In this document: positions 1 to 12,141 of the stretch, piece after piece
Layout of the letters: the number at the start of each line of letters is the position of its first letter
Numbering within the stretch: the first letter of the stretch is position 1
Source of the DNA: Cepaea nemoralis
Lineage: Eukaryota > Mollusca > Gastropoda > Stylommatophora > Helicidae
Assembly (NCBI GenBank): GCA_014155875.1
Contig: JACEFZ010021384.1
Coordinates: 1-64,000, forward strand
DNA length: 64,000 nucleotides
Reading direction: 5' to 3'
Notes under the pieces: generated by a model
Seen by the model: the letters and a program-made list of their open reading frames with translations, nothing else
The model's database searches: none
Told to the model about the DNA's origin: nothing
Made by a program: the position numbers and the translations under genes

Positions 1-1838
1 TTTTCTTTCCCCCACATAATAAATGGATCTTGTTCACTACAGAGTTACAACAACCGAATAATATAATTGACCAGTGTCATTTCTGCCACATGGACAATAA
101 CAGATCTTTACGAATACCAGACCCTTAAACTGAAAGCGGTGAAATAGGCTTTTTAGTCCTTATAGGAATCATCAATGTCAATCTATCTACTTTCAGTATT
201 TCCGAACATGTAATGCCTATGGGGTGAAATATACAATCCACGTTTCCCGCATGGGCTGCTATGAATCCTGCAATTTACAACAATATTCATACTCCTTCCA
301 TTATATATGTCTGATAAAATTACAGGTGGAGTATTGGCCCTAACATTAAATCAACTTACTTGATTATGTTATTTTCCCCTGATGTTCTAACATCTCATAT
401 ATGCATATAGTGTCCCACTTAAATAAAGATATCTTTACTTAATTTTGTTTTTTATTTTGGGAGGCTATATCCTATCTGTCTCAGCCATAAAAAATTTTTT
501 TGGATTTCTCTGTTGCTTTGGATAAGTTTAAATAGTACATGAACCAAACAAACAGAGCATGCACAAAATAAAATGGCAATATATGACAAAATAGTTAAAA
601 CGCCCAAGATTCATATGTGGTTCTATGCAAAAATGAGAACATATAGTACAGTAATATATTTATCATACTACCATCTTTTAACTAATCAAGAACATCCCAG
701 AGTAACAATAAAATCTAACATCAACATCACACAAAATCAATCAAGAATTTCTGACATCATACCAGAAATAATCCTATATGGGTTAACAATCCCAGAGACC
801 CTGCTTTATGAAATTCTATCCAAGGAACAGGTCTCCCACCAAAAGGATACAAAATACATGAGTTAGCCATTCTCATATACAAACATTAACACAGGTTTCT
901 ATTTCTAGGATATAGACATCACATGTGAACAATAGTTGCACACTAACAAACAATACTTGTGATTAAGACACCATGGGCTCAAAAAACTTGTGTCTAAGCC
1001 CATACTTGTGAACACCAGCCATCCAATTAGTTGTAAAGTAACAACTTTAATTAGACCTCCACTTGTGAGGGATGAAGTCCATTAAGTCCATTAGAAGAAA
1101 TGTTTCCCATAGAAGGCTGGGAGATCCGGGAAGTTCTACCACAGACACCCGAGTAACTAGTCACTCTACCCAGAAGGTGTGTCTATGTGTAAGTGCCCCG
1201 CCCCACATTTAATCTCCCACATATAGATATATAAACAATGACAAGTATCCACTGTCATGCACATCCACAGTATTACATAACAGCTGGGGAACGACAGCTG
1301 TTGGACGCAAAACTGCATTTCATAACAGAGGGAAAACAACCACTGTTAGACAAAAACATCACATTGAATCACTGTATCACATAACAGTAATCATGACTGG
1401 ACTATAAACATCAACTTTGGAACAACATGTTTACAATGAAGTAACTTCAGGGCTTGATTAAACTAAAGAAACAAACAACTGTATTGTGAAAACATTTGGG
1501 TCCTGGAAAACCCTGTTGGCTACATTATGGTGACATACATGAAAGCAATTATCATATTTAGGTAATGCACACAAATTATACAACCATAACAGAAGTCCCC
1601 AAAAATCCCCCAATAAGGTTCACAACAAATACATGTGTCACACACAAAACAAAGTAAATAATCCATACAAAGACATAGATAAAGGAAATCTATCTAATCT
1701 GTCTCTAGAACTATCCTATGGGTCTGATGATGACTCCTTCTCCTTCATTATCCACTAGAAAAAAGTCTGGCCATAATCCCACTTGCTATAATCCAGGAAA
1801 ACAGCTGCTATATCCACCTATTCAGAAAATTGGGGATT

Positions 1839-1906
<68 letters not shown>

Positions 1907-3027
1907 CTTTCACCTCCGGATCATATATCCAAATCGTAAACATGAAGGGGTAATCCATATGAATCCAAAGTGGATATACTGTAATCTCCCAAGTCACAGC
2001 TGCTAAGTAACTGGGCTAGGAGCATTCCGGCGTGGTATAACAGACTGATATGAGTCTGAAGCGTTCTGGCGTGGCGTAACAAACAGTATAAAACTTCAGC
2101 TGTCCGTGCGATTGATTCAATCAGGATCAGGCACAAACACTTTCAGTATATCTTTGGATGAGGAGTGACATCACATTATCCATAGTATTTCCTGACAGAA
2201 CTAACTTGAATTGGGCATAAATATTAAAGCCCTTTTCTGAGTTAAGATGTAGGCATCTCTTTCTTCATCTGAATACACGACTTGATTGACCGGGAGTTGG
2301 GATAGTGCTTGATTGTCCATGTCTGGGATATGATGGATGAGAAGATTCAAAGGAAGCTGGGAGTCCACAAAAGCAGTTGGTAAATCCATACTGTTCAATG
2401 ATGGTGAACCCCAGACTATCCATGACGTCTGGTATATGACTGTTGAATGAGGAATCAGGCGGTGACTTTTAGAAGAGGGTTTACGCTGGAACCATTCTAG
2501 GCCAGGCATGCCTCATGCCTTTGCAGACATTGAAAAGATGAACACCGTCTGTAAGTTCCCAGAGGTAGGGAATCCACTTCAGCATAGTCAAAGTCCATTA
2601 ATTATCCAGGCATTGACATACAAGTTCAGGGTGTGCGGCAGTAACCAGCACTCTCTGTAGAATATTAGGGGCAGGCTGATATCCCAGTTTCCTGCCTCTA
2701 AATCCAAATACGTTGACTATAACTCCAGTTCCAATACTCCAGCCGCATCTCTAGCGCCGAAGCGAAGAGAATAAGGGAGCTATTAAATTAAGCCCCACTG
2801 AACTAATGTGTGGCTACTTTCTAGAACAAAACATGGCGAGTCTAGCTTCGCCTTTGTCTCCTAACACCCTTTGTTGTCCGGGCTCAGCCAATCAATGGCC
2901 TTAATTCAAACAAGAGTTAAGTTCGTTAATTCTCCCGTCAGGCTTTTTAATAGCCTCTACTTTTCTCGTAGCGCATCCTAGCAACGTCTGCTAGGAAAGG
3001 ACTGATGGATGATAAACATACGTCACA
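1..3027 (-). repeat. Left LTR (3' LTR, minus orientation) of a decayed Ty3/gypsy element
   Basis: The first ~1,349 bases align with 4,711-6,010. A further ~30 bases at 2,998-3,027 align with 6,011-6,041, so the right copy looks like this LTR with ~1.65 kb removed. The unit ends in CA at 3,027 (TG on the minus strand). The bases just outside, 3,028-3,040, read as a purine-rich AGGTGGGAGGCT on the minus strand, as expected for a polypurine tract before a 3' LTR. It contains a (CA)n array and no credible gene; the short open frame at 573-866 recurs in the other LTR simply because the DNA is repeated. The start is cut by or decayed at the window edge. The alternative is a 1.35-kb LTR ending near 1,349, but no purine tract lies there. 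Confidence 0.6.
1840..1904. repeat. (CA)n microsatellite
   Basis: About 32 uninterrupted CA units lie inside the left LTR, in the portion absent from the right LTR. Confidence 0.97.
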
Positions 3028-4710
3028 AGCCTCCCACCTAGATTGGTCTATCCACATAGGTAGAACTGATACAGTCATCCACAGTCTTCCACCTTCTTAA
3101 TCTGATGCATTTGGTCTTCCAGGTCCTCCAATTATGCTTTACCTTTAATCACTATGGTAGAATAATCTCTCAGTGCCACATTCATTTTTCTACTTGCCAA
3201 GACAACTGGACATAACATTGAAGGTTCATCTTGCTTCGCTTGAAGAAGTGTAATTCTCTCTCCACTGTTGTCAGCATTCCGTTGAAATATGAGTGGACGT
3301 TGAGATCTCCATATGAGGTAGTGGTTCCACTGCAATCGAACCAATTTCTCGATGATGATTGATCGAAGATATAAAACTTCGACAACCGTTTCATTAACAA
3401 TAAGAATATCGTCCTTAAAATATGCTAATAGCAGGATGATAATTCCATAAGAGCATAGCTGGATCTCCTCTTCAATCAGTCATATTGGCATATTGAACTG
3501 GATAAGTATAACTTGCACAGGCGTAGGTTCATTTGCTTTGATGTCAAATCTACAAGAAGTCCTGGCTCGTTTATAAGTCCATCCGCACTTTATACTGACC
3601 TAGTAGAATGAGGTACCGGCCTTTTCTCTCTCACCTCCAACACGTATCCGTTGCTTTCCTGGTGAAAATAGCGAGCAATTCTGCGTCGATTGTCGTAGAT
3701 TGATCGTCATCTGCCTCCAACTATGTTGTAGACAATTTCCACCTAAGCACCGTAAGTAGATTTAATAACATTGCACATAGCTGTATCACCATCCACATTA
3801 TACTCAGTTCACATAGGATTTAAAGCCGTTGTCCCTGTAATAGTCGTCCGGACAACCAAGTTGTCGGTACACTAGTTGATTTGATGGATTACTGCCTTTC
3901 AAAGCAATAAAAGCCGTAGGCACATATGTATCCTTCTCTTGGTATTTCCTGAGATTATTTCCTCAAGATAAAAATCAGGGTACCTCTAAGTTTCCCTCCA
4001 GGTCTGTGCGTAACCGAGTAATACGGAGAACAATGAATCTGTTGAAACTGGAAGAGTTTGAAAGCTTTTTCCTCTGAACTGAAATATATTACTAGTTAGA
4101 CACCCAAGAGGAAATACTAACCTAGTAAAAGTCAAGCAACTCTCATCCAATGGCTTCCAAGCGCTTGAAAAGTATAGTCCTTGCTATAGCCCAATCTAGC
4201 ACGGTCTATATTTATATATAAGAATAAGGCGTCCTACTCTTCTTCTGTCGAGAGGTACGTCAACAACAACCATTAGCTAATAGTTGTATATATCGGGCTA
4301 TCTCCTAGACCACCAAAATAGTTTGATGCTTTGGAGAGAAATCCTGACTTTAGGAACATAATGTGACAACTAGAAAGCTGTTCTTAGTCTTTCAAGTCAG
4401 TACAAGCAACATGCCAAATGGGAGCTAATGCTGCCCGAGCCTGTTACTAATTCTCTGATGAGAATAAAATTGGGAATGTCGCAGATGAGGACCATATGTC
4501 CTGTTTTCTGACTTCAAAAATTTGAGATACTTGCAGGTTTCTTCCGGTAGCTCCTAAAATTCATATGACATCCCAATAAAAAAACAACAGGGTAAAATTA
4601 TGGTCGAAACCATATCCTTCGTTCGCCAATCACACAACGACGTACGCTTTCTCTGTCACTGGTAATGCCAGAGGGACTGGCTTGTAAAATGGGCCCTGTA
4701 ATTCAATTGC
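3028..4710 (-). pseudogene. Decayed Ty3/gypsy pol (reverse transcriptase and RNase H remnants)
   Basis: The minus strand holds broken pol fragments. Around 3,135-3,215 a frame reads PVVLASRKMN..LRDYST, the hallmark start of a gypsy RNase H (usual form: ASRKLN...NYST). Around 3,370-3,423 another frame reads Y-F-K-D-D-I-L-I-V, matching the catalytic Y-x-D-D strand of gypsy reverse transcriptase. Stops and frame changes separate them, and no frame exceeds about 70 codons. I see no integrase, and gag is not recognisable toward 4,710. With flanking LTRs at 1-3,027 and 4,711-6,041 this is the shrunken interior of an old element transcribed leftward. The element is certainly dead. Confidence 0.6.
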
Positions 4711-6041
4711 TGTCTCTCACATAATAAATGGATCCTTGTTCACTACAGAGTTACAACAACCGAATAATATAATTGACCAGTGTCATTTCTGACACATGGA
4801 CAATATTAGATCTGTTACTAATACCAGACCCTTAAACTGAAAGCGTTGAATAGGCGTCTTTATGTCCTTATAGGAATCATCAGTGTCAATCTATCTACTT
4901 TCAGTATTTCCGAACATGTATATGCCTATGAGGTGAAATATAAAATCCACGGTTTCCCGCGTGGCGGCTATGAATCCTGCAATTTACAACAATATTCATA
5001 CTCCTTCCATTATACATGTCAGATAAAATTGCAGGTGAAGTATTGGCCCTAACATTAAATCAACTTACTTGGTTATGTTATTTTCCCCTGATGTTCTAAA
5101 ATCTCATTTATGCATATAGTGTCCCACTTAAATAAAGATATCTTTACTTAATTTTTTTTGTTTTGGATTTCTCTGTTGCTTTGGGTAAGTTTCAATAGTA
5201 CATGAACCAAACAAACAGGGCATGCACAAAATAAAATGGCAATATATGACAAAATAGTTAAAAGCCCAACATTCATATGTGGTTCTATGCAAAAATGAGG
5301 ACATATAGTACAGTAATATATTTATCATACTACCATCTTTTAACTAATCAAGAACATCCCAGAGTAACAATACAATCTAACATCAACATCACACAAAATC
5401 AATCAAGAATTTCTGACATCCTACCAGAAATAATCCTATATGGGTTAACAATCCCAGAAACCCTGCTTTATGAAATTCTATCCAAGGAACAGGTCTCCCA
5501 CCAAAAGGATACAAAATACATGAGTTAGCCATTCTCATATACAAACATTAACACAGGTTTCTATTTCTAGGATATAGACATCACCTGTGAACAATAGTTG
5601 CACACTAACAAACAATACTTGTTATTAAGACACCATGGGTTCAAAAAACTTGTGTCTAAGCCCATACTTGTGAACACCAGCCACCAATTAGTTGTAAAGT
5701 GACAACTTTAATTAGACCTCCACTTGTGAGGGATGAAGTCCATTAACTAACAATTACAAGATCCCTAAGGCTGGGAGATCCGCGAAGTTCTACCACAGAC
5801 ACCCGAGTAACTAGTCACTCTACCCAGAAGGTGTGTCTATATGTAAGTGCCCCGCCCCACATTTAATCTTCCACATATAGATATATAATCAATGACAAGT
5901 ATCCACTGTCATGCACATCCACAGTATTACATAACAGCTGGGGAACGACAGCTGTTGGACGCAACACTGAATTTCATAACAGAGGGAAAACAATCTCTGT
6001 TAGACAAAAACAGGACTGATGGATAATGAACATACGTAACA
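4711..6041 (-). repeat. Right LTR (5' LTR, minus orientation), internally deleted
   Basis: It begins TGTCTCTCACATAAT and ends ACGTAACA, so it is bounded by TG...CA. It matches 1-1,349 almost base for base, including the stretch giving the short open frame at 5,277-5,528, then jumps to sequence matching 2,998-3,027. No clean target-site duplication can be tested because the left edge lies at or beyond the window start. Confidence 0.65.
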
Positions 6042-6113
6042 AATCACTACTCGGCTTGCCTTGTTCGGTCGTGAACGGTATGTCACAGAAGTCACGCCGT
6101 CTTGAAACTTCCT

Positions 6114-6522
6114 TTAGTTTAGTATAGTTTAGTCGTTGGATCAACATCACAGCACACGGTTTAACCCATAAGTGCTCCGTTTTCCACCTAACTCAAACAT
6201 GAGTCTGGAGAAACTCAGCTCAACGTACGAACTCCGTTGCATCGGTGAGGATCCTGAAATACTTTGGGTAGATTGTTAACTCGAAATTTTGCCCGGGCAG
6301 CGCGTTAGGCTACTCTTTTTCGATTTCCAACTGCCAAGGGAATTTTTACGTGCGCAACAATACACACGGGCGTCCGATCTCACTACCCAGACACCAGGGG
6401 AAATTTTATTACTTAAAGTCCACGTGGATTTTTTAAATAAATCCCGGTCCTCACCGGGGCCTGAACCCGGGACCTCCAGCACTCGAGGCGGACACCATAC
6501 ATCGAGACCACTCACTCCACTC
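6114..6522 (-). mobile_element. SINE family A, near full length
   Basis: Read on the minus strand from 6,522. The head GTGGTCTCGATGTATGG acts as a box A and CCCGGGTTCAGGCCCC as a box B, as in tRNA-derived SINEs. A body follows with CTTGGCAGTTGGAAATCG and CGGAGTTCGTAC. The tail is TCGTTGG-type hinge sequence plus (CTAAA)n-like repeats near 6,114-6,140. The same family recurs at 14,838-15,121, 20,146-20,548, 21,382-21,712 and 57,832-57,988. It is not a functional tRNA gene: the anticodon arm does not fold as a tRNA and the copy carries several hundred bases of body. Confidence 0.85.
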
Positions 6523-7054
6523 ATACACTTGCCGGACCGACAGGCATCCATTGCCATGATGTCACTTCCGGTCCCCAGCATGGCGGTTAGGCATTGAACC
6601 GCTACGGCCTCTGGAGTATTTATCCTTGTGTCTGCGGTGTGCATTCACATTTTACTCATGTTGGACTGGCAGTGTATAGTTCCGTCGCCCTGCTACTGAG
6701 TGAGTGCGTGGCGCGACTCTGTGAGCTGTGACATTCATGTGGAATGCTTTTACGTCTGACAGCTTTTGTTTGTACAGTGAACTACATGTTCGGAACAATG
6801 GCTACCGGCTGTTGCTGAATTGACTGATTTGCCTTTTCGGTTCACGAATGCATTTTTCAGGAGACTCCCGGGAGTCGACGTTGGAGCTATGGAGTTCGTG
6901 CTTTGTGCGGCGCTTTCGGCGAGTCGCCCTGCGGTCAAATACCGAGCCATGTGAGAAAACCCGGGTCAATAAAGTATTTCTGGTGGCTGCCGATTCCATC
7001 GATGATGAACTGTAATTTTCGTGCATGACTTTTGTGTTGGCATTCTGACGGCGG
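6523..7054 (+). repeat. Interspersed repeat R1, copy 1
   Basis: This block, together with the adjoining SINE A head (from 6,367), is repeated nearly identically at 57,832-58,519. It contains at 6,836-6,985 the body of SINE family D (TTCGGTTCACGAATG ... ACCGAGCCATGTGAG), seen with its own tRNA-like head at 55,812-56,050. The overlapping open frames on both strands are not conserved as protein beyond the DNA repeat and match no family I know. Confidence 0.8.
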
Positions 7055-7207
7055 AATTGTGCACAGTGTATCTGTGCGGCTGTTGGATTGCCGAGACTCC
7101 TGTCTGTTCCACTGTTCACATTTGACAGTGAGGAGCATTTTGTGTGAAATTCACTGACACAGGAACAGCATAACGGGGACGGCCCCTTTGCCGTGAAGTT
7201 GGAACCT

Positions 7208-7320
7208 CGACTAACTAACCAACCAACCAACCAACCAACCAACCAACCAACCAACCAGCCAGCCAGCCAGCCAGCCAGCCAACCAACCAACCAGTTAACT
7301 AAACTAAACTAACTAACTAA
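7208..7320. repeat. Tetranucleotide microsatellite (AACC/AGCC/AACT)n
   Basis: Runs of CAAC, then CAGC, then CTAA-type units. The open frame read through it (repeated GWLV/GWLA peptides) is an artefact of the repeat. Confidence 0.95.
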
Positions 7321-7325
7321 CTAAC

Positions 7326-7490
7326 ATTGCCATACTGGACCTTCGTTCGCCGATGAGTTTCTATAGGTTTCACCCTTAACAGAACTCTGCTCCTTTTTGA
7401 TGCATGTCAAAAGTGGACTGGCCATTTTTAAACTATCCTTATGACGTCACCATGTTTGTCTGCACCGTGATGTTACGTGCTTAACCATTT
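7326..7490 (+). repeat. Interspersed repeat R2, copy 1
   Basis: The segment running from ACTGGACCTTCGTTCG through GATGCATGTCAAAAGTGG to ATGACGTCACCATG and CGTGATGTTAC is repeated, diverged, at 11,640-11,822. No coding potential is visible. Confidence 0.75.
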
Positions 7491-7856
7491 TGATATCGTT
7501 AAGTGTTCAGAGGTGTCGTCAATGTGGGTTCTTTCATGAAACCTGATTTTTTTTATTATTTTAATTTTACCACTTATCGCTAACATTGAAATGTGTGAAT
7601 ATTGTCCAGTGGGATTGAATGTGAAATTTAGTACGCTTCAAAGCATCACTATGAAGTTGTACACATATTTTTGTAAAGAAGCTGATCGCAGGAAACTGTT
7701 TTATACTATTAAAATGATAAGAGTGGAAGCTTTAGTCACCCTGATTGGTCAGGCGTATTGGGCAAATGGTGATAACCCCATATTTTTATAAATCAATTGG
7801 CAATTCATGAGTGATGCGGTCAAGAACACACTTGTTGTTTGTTTGTTTGTTTGTTT

Positions 7857-8095
7857 TTTGCATATCCTATTTACAAGACATCACTATCAACACCAGCGTT
7901 TTACTGCTGTTGTTGATCTCTTGGCAAGTTTACGTTCAGTAGTTTGCCATTGTTTTCTGAACGACCGGCTACCGGATCAACACGTTAAAACCCAACTCAA
8001 CGCGGTCTGCCAAATCGGTCGCAGCTGTGTTTCGAACGCAGGTAAGTGGGCTTACGAATCGCGTCCATAAACCCTTAGCCATGGAGACCGAGATT
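7857..8095 (-). mobile_element. SINE family B, copy 1
   Basis: Minus-strand head TGGCTAAGGGTTTATGG (box A) and GCGTTCGAAACAC (box B), ~46 bases apart, mark a tRNA-derived SINE. The body contains CAGAAAACAATGGCAAACTA and CTTGCCAAGAGATCAACAAC, and the 3' end is a GATATGCAA-type tail at 7,857. Six more copies lie in the window. A second copy in the same orientation follows within 10 bases. Confidence 0.8.
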
Positions 8096-8101
8096 ATTTT
8101 A

Positions 8102-8310
8102 AAGTTGCATATCCATTACAGTACGTTGCAGTCAACACCAGCATTTTTCAGCTGTTGTTGATGTTCTTGGCAAGGTTACGCTCAGTACATTGCCATTGCT
8201 TTCTGAGCGACCGGCTCACCTACACCTAAGTAACCAACGCGACGCGATCCACTGCCGAATCGCGCGCATCTGTGTTCCTCACGTGGATATACGAGGTTAC
8301 ATAGAAAGTA
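8102..8310 (-). mobile_element. SINE family B, copy 2
   Basis: A diverged copy directly beside copy 1, same strand. It has the conserved GTTGACTGCAACG and GGATATGCAACT 3' end at 8,102-8,130, the AAGCAATGGCAATG body, and a decayed head near 8,290-8,310. Confidence 0.75.
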
Positions 8311-8347
8311 ATAACAGACTAGCCGCCTTTATTTCCCAATATAGCTA

Positions 8348-8530
8348 ATGGTCTGGAACCCACAATGTAAAAGAATTAGAGGAAGGTCTAAGAACTCACG
8401 GAGAAGAGAAGTAGAAACAGAAATTAACAGTGTGGGAAGGTCATGGACAAAGCTACATGGGATATCTACAGACAGGAAAGAGGGCTTGGTGTGTGTGGCT
8501 GAAAGCCAATCCCCAAATGGGAAGAATTGG
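8348..8530 (+). pseudogene. LINE 3' fragment (C-terminal tail of ORF2)
   Basis: The frame from 8,348 reads RIRGRSKNSRRREVETEI, then GRSWTKL and a WR/AQDR-type segment. This is the stereotyped extreme C-terminus of APE-type LINE proteins (GRPKNTWRR...E...W..A.DR..W). Only this tail is present, as expected for a heavily 5'-truncated insertion. The clade cannot be fixed. Confidence 0.65.
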
Positions 8531-8639
8531 GAAGAACGAATGAACCAACGAACGAAAATCTTCATTTTCAAAGGGTTAACTCTTTCACTACCAAACAAAA
8601 ACTGGGCTGTGACCAAACAGAAATTTATGGCAGAAAATT

Positions 8640-9780
8640 GGAACTAGGGGTGTGTTACAATAATGCTTTTAAAATGGTTAAGATGGTAGCAGATCTATTG
8701 TATTACATATCAAATTAAAGAGGATTGCACAAGGAACATGACAGTGTTAATAATTAATTGATAGGTTACAAATATTATGACAATAATGAGAGGTTTAATA
8801 ATAACAACTGAAATTAAAGAGGTAAAAATTATTTAAAAAACTGCACTTATAAGGTGTTTTCTACACTCCTATACTGCTAATCATGTTTAATTTACTGAAT
8901 AATCAAACAAACACCACTTGTCTTCAAGAATATAAACAGTATTGCTCATTAAAGTAACCCAAAAAGAAGTTTTGGTTCATATTCTGAACCATGTCTTTTT
9001 AACAAAAAATGACAAAAAATAATGGCTGAAATCTGGAAGGTGGGGTCTCTCACAGTAAAGTTATGAAAATGGTTAAAATTGTAGAAGAAATGTTGTATTA
9101 TATATCAAAATAAAGGGGATTGCACAAGGAATATGTTGGTAGGAGAATTTCTGCTTTAGGTTGTAAATAAAATAAAAATAATAATATAATTTGTAAAATA
9201 ATTGGACAAAAGTAGGTAAAAATAATGTAAACATTGCACTTAGAATGTGTTTTCTACACTCCTATACTGCTAATCATGTTTAATTTACTGAATAATCAAA
9301 CAAACACCACTTGTCTTCAAGAATATAAACAGTATTGCTCATTTAAATCACCCAAAAGGAAGTTTTGGTGCATATTCTGAACCATGTCTTTTTCACAAAA
9401 ATGAAAAAAACTAATGGCCGAAATCTGGAAATTGGTGTATGTCGCAATAATGTTATGAAAATGGTTAAAATTGTAGCAGAAATGTTGTATTATATATCAA
9501 AATAAAGGGGATTGCACAAGGAATATGTTGGTAGGAGAATTTCTGCTTTAGGTTGTAAATAAAATAAAAATAATAATATAATTTGTAAAATAATTGGACA
9601 AAAGTAGGTAAAAATAATGTAAACATTGCACTTACCAAGGGGGCGTTGTTATCCAATATCCTGATCACTGCTAATCCTGTTGAATTTACTGCACAAACAA
9701 CACTTTTCTAAACTATAAATACAATTGCTCCGAATCAATCATCCGAAAAGAAGTTTTGCCGCAGATTCTGAATCATGTAT
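8640..9780. repeat. 392-bp tandem repeat, about three units
   Basis: Three tandem units lie with equivalent points at about 8,696, 9,091 and 9,483 (TTGTATTA..ATATCAAA), and at 8,861 and 9,254 (CTACACTCCTATACTGCT). Units 1 and 2 share the CACTTGTCTTCAAGAATAT block; unit 3 is the most diverged, near 9,660-9,780. It is AT-rich and non-coding. The first unit starts just after the LINE tail, so it could be amplified LINE 3' flank. Confidence 0.88.
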
Positions 9781-9872
9781 TTTTCTTTTTTCAGACAAAA
9801 ATTAGGAAAACACTTGGCAGATTTACATTTAATTGTCATGTCTGTTTGTTTTTATTTACTATATGTGGCAGT

Positions 9873-10707
9873 CTATTTGTGATAGGCTGCAAAGCAAACT
9901 TTGGCGCACAAGTCTGGTCTATTAGTGCAGCCGGAGCAACAAAAGATGATATGTGTCGTTTAGTTCGAGTGCTGCAAAACACACAGTCTCTATTGACACC
10001 GACAAATTCTATTAAATGCTTGGCTCATGTAAATCTTTCGGCATAATTTCCTGCAACAGACTGAAATTCTTCGGCAGGCAGAGTGTCAAACTTTCAGGAT
10101 TACTCTGAGCTACTTCGCGATGAGCACTTTCCTTTACTTGAAATCCTTCTATGACAATTTTTATCCTCCTTTCTCTGTTTGCCATATGGAATGTAGGATG
10201 TGAGCATTGATCTGTGCAATTTCAAAGATCTAGTAGTAGATCTTCTTCCACCACTTAATGGTTTTCCTATCATGGATATTATATCCAACCATTTGGTCCA
10301 TTCTGTCGCAGCCATTCATCGCCGTGTTATTTTCATGGAGACCATCTTCGGCTTGCTTTGCGGTTTTCGCAATCCGCTCTCAACAGTTCTAACTACAGAC
10401 TTGGTAGAGACAACAATGCATGGTTTTTTTTAGCTTTATTTAGCCCTTCCACCAAATAATCATTTCATCAATGGACACATTTTCAAATGGGTGAAATGCT
10501 TCCTGGATATTTATTCTTCAGAATCATGTAAACAAGAGGATCAATTTTTATTTTTTTATTTTTGGCCTCAGGTTCACATACGTGAAATATGGTGTGATAA
10601 ATAAATTCTAATTGATTACTGGGAAACGTTGTGCCATACCAAGGAGTATATAAATGTGCACTTGTACACCGGTAGTCTTTGATACATGGTCTTGGATCAA
10701 GTCCCAT
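9873..10707 (-). pseudogene. piggyBac transposase relic
   Basis: The minus strand, read in shifting frames, follows a piggyBac transposase from core to C-terminus. KKIKIDPLVYMI lies near 10,540. PFENVSIDEMIIWWKG (first catalytic Asp region) lies at about 10,435-10,490. After a gap come MNGCDRMDQMVGY and KTIKWWKKIYY at about 10,225-10,310. The cysteine-rich end has C-V-F-C, then CSGC..RPDLC..VCFAAYH at about 9,876-9,990. At least three frameshifts and several stops interrupt it, and the middle of the DDE domain is missing. It is clearly dead. Terminal TTAA sites were not identified. Confidence 0.85.
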
Positions 10708-11379
10708 AGCAATAATGACAGACGTAAACTTCAGCCATTCGGGCTTCGTTGTCAGACACTCAGCTGTTGACGAACATTCACTGGTTTTTCTTTATCACCA
10801 CGTGCTAAAACTTTAGGCACAACTAAAACTTCTTTCTAAATATTCACTGATATCGGAATCACTATTGTTTAAAACAATTATAAACAATAATCTAGTTTGA
10901 TCTCAAGTCATACTACGTGGACGCAAACTGGTGGGCGTTTCCATTGTGAAAAACCAAAGCAAACAAATTAACACTACCTTAAAACTGAAAATTCACAAGA
11001 ATCCAATTTTAGAAAACGATTGACCTGACCAAGATGGCGTAGAGATCTTTCGGCTGTACGACTTTTTAGTTTACTGTAACTTAAAATTCCGAAACGGAGC
11101 AGAAATATGTGAAATAAACCACTGATCATTTTGTGGGACGAAAAGGGCGGACTGCCATCTCAGGAAATACATCGTGTCCACAGATGGGATCACGGTAGCG
11201 AAAGGAATTGGGCACGCAGGTCCATCTTACATTATGCCCCTCTTTTGTATTTCCTCTCATACATTATTTCATTCAACATCTCTCATGAAGAGACATTTCC
11301 ATTTTAGGTTGGGTCGTCCGGCAGTCCAGGTTAATTTAAAATATCCTCCTGAATGCTAATTAATTAATTTTTTTAAATT

Positions 11380-11380
<1 letters not shown>
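10708..11380. other. No feature recognised
   Basis: AT-rich sequence next to the piggyBac relic. It may contain that element's remaining 5' part but I see no transposase motif. The 61-codon frame near 11,174 has no recognisable family. Confidence 0.5.

Positions 11381-11386
<6 letters not shown>

Positions 11387-11410
<24 letters not shown>
11387..11410. repeat. G homopolymer run
   Basis: About 24 consecutive G preceded by T9, directly beside the mariner fragment. Such runs recur in this window (41.87, 43.53, 46.33, 51.32, 52.03, 55.22 kb). Confidence 0.95.
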
Positions 11411-11449
11411 TTTGTGTGAATATATTCGGAAAAGAAAAGAACAAGTGTA

Positions 11450-11597
11450 TCATTTTTGGCTGTAGTCACCACCGCGTTCAATGCAAGTCCTCCAGTGCCG
11501 ATACAGTGCTTGGACTCCTGTAGAAAATCAAATATCTTGGTCGTTTGTGTAACCACTCGTGCACTACCTGCTGTACGTCTTCATCAGACCGAACAAT
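11450..11597 (-). pseudogene. mariner transposase C-terminal fragment
   Basis: The minus strand reads SDEDVQQVVHEWL, then after one frameshift GVQALYRHWRTCIERGGDY followed by a stop at 11,450-11,452. This is the standard end of Tc1/mariner (mariner subfamily) transposases, where a W..CI...GDY.EK-type tail precedes the stop. Only ~50 codons survive, with no catalytic residues. Upstream sequence switches to repeat R2. Confidence 0.85.
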
Positions 11598-11639
11598 TTT
11601 GAAACTTCCTACTCCACTCATACACTTGCTGGACTGACA

Positions 11640-11822
11640 AGCATGCATGACCATGCGGGACCTTCATTCGTCAAGGAATGTTTATAGTTTTCACTCCTTC
11701 ACTGATTAAATAAAAAAACGGATAACAGAACGCTGCTCCTCTTTGAAGCATGTCAAAAATGGGGCAGCCATCTTTGAACTGTCATTATGACGTCACCGTG
11801 TTCGTCTGCAACGTGATGTTAC
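11640..11822 (+). repeat. Interspersed repeat R2, copy 2
   Basis: Diverged copy of 7,326-7,490. It shares GGGACCTTCATTCG, the CTGCTCCTCTTTGAAGCATG block, and ATGACGTCACCGTG through CAACGTGATGTTAC. Confidence 0.75.
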
Positions 11823-12141
11823 TCTTTACATCCTTAACAACAATGTTGACAGGTTACAAGACAATGGCAGGGTTGTTATAATTGCTATCACACTTTGAAG
11901 GCTTTCATTTGAAACCCCATCGTATGAACACATGATCATTTGGCCGGCAGCCAAGCATCCTAACAGCTGCGCCAACAAGTTTCGTAGTGGAGAGGTACTG
12001 CAAGGTTGATTGTAATAACTGCTGTTATAAAATGACCAATCATATTGCACGGGTACACTAGATGTGTAGTCATCATAAACGGGGTCAAGATACCATTCTG
12101 GTTAGCACGCTTGCCTGTCAAAGCTGCAATTAATCAGTCAA

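Noticed and set aside
573..866. 97-codon frame repeated at 5,277-5,528
   Set aside because: Recurs only because it lies in the two LTR copies; no recognisable domain.
6289..7290. Overlapping frames on both strands
   Set aside because: Lie in SINE A, repeat R1 and a tetranucleotide repeat; duplicated as DNA at 57.8-58.5 kb.
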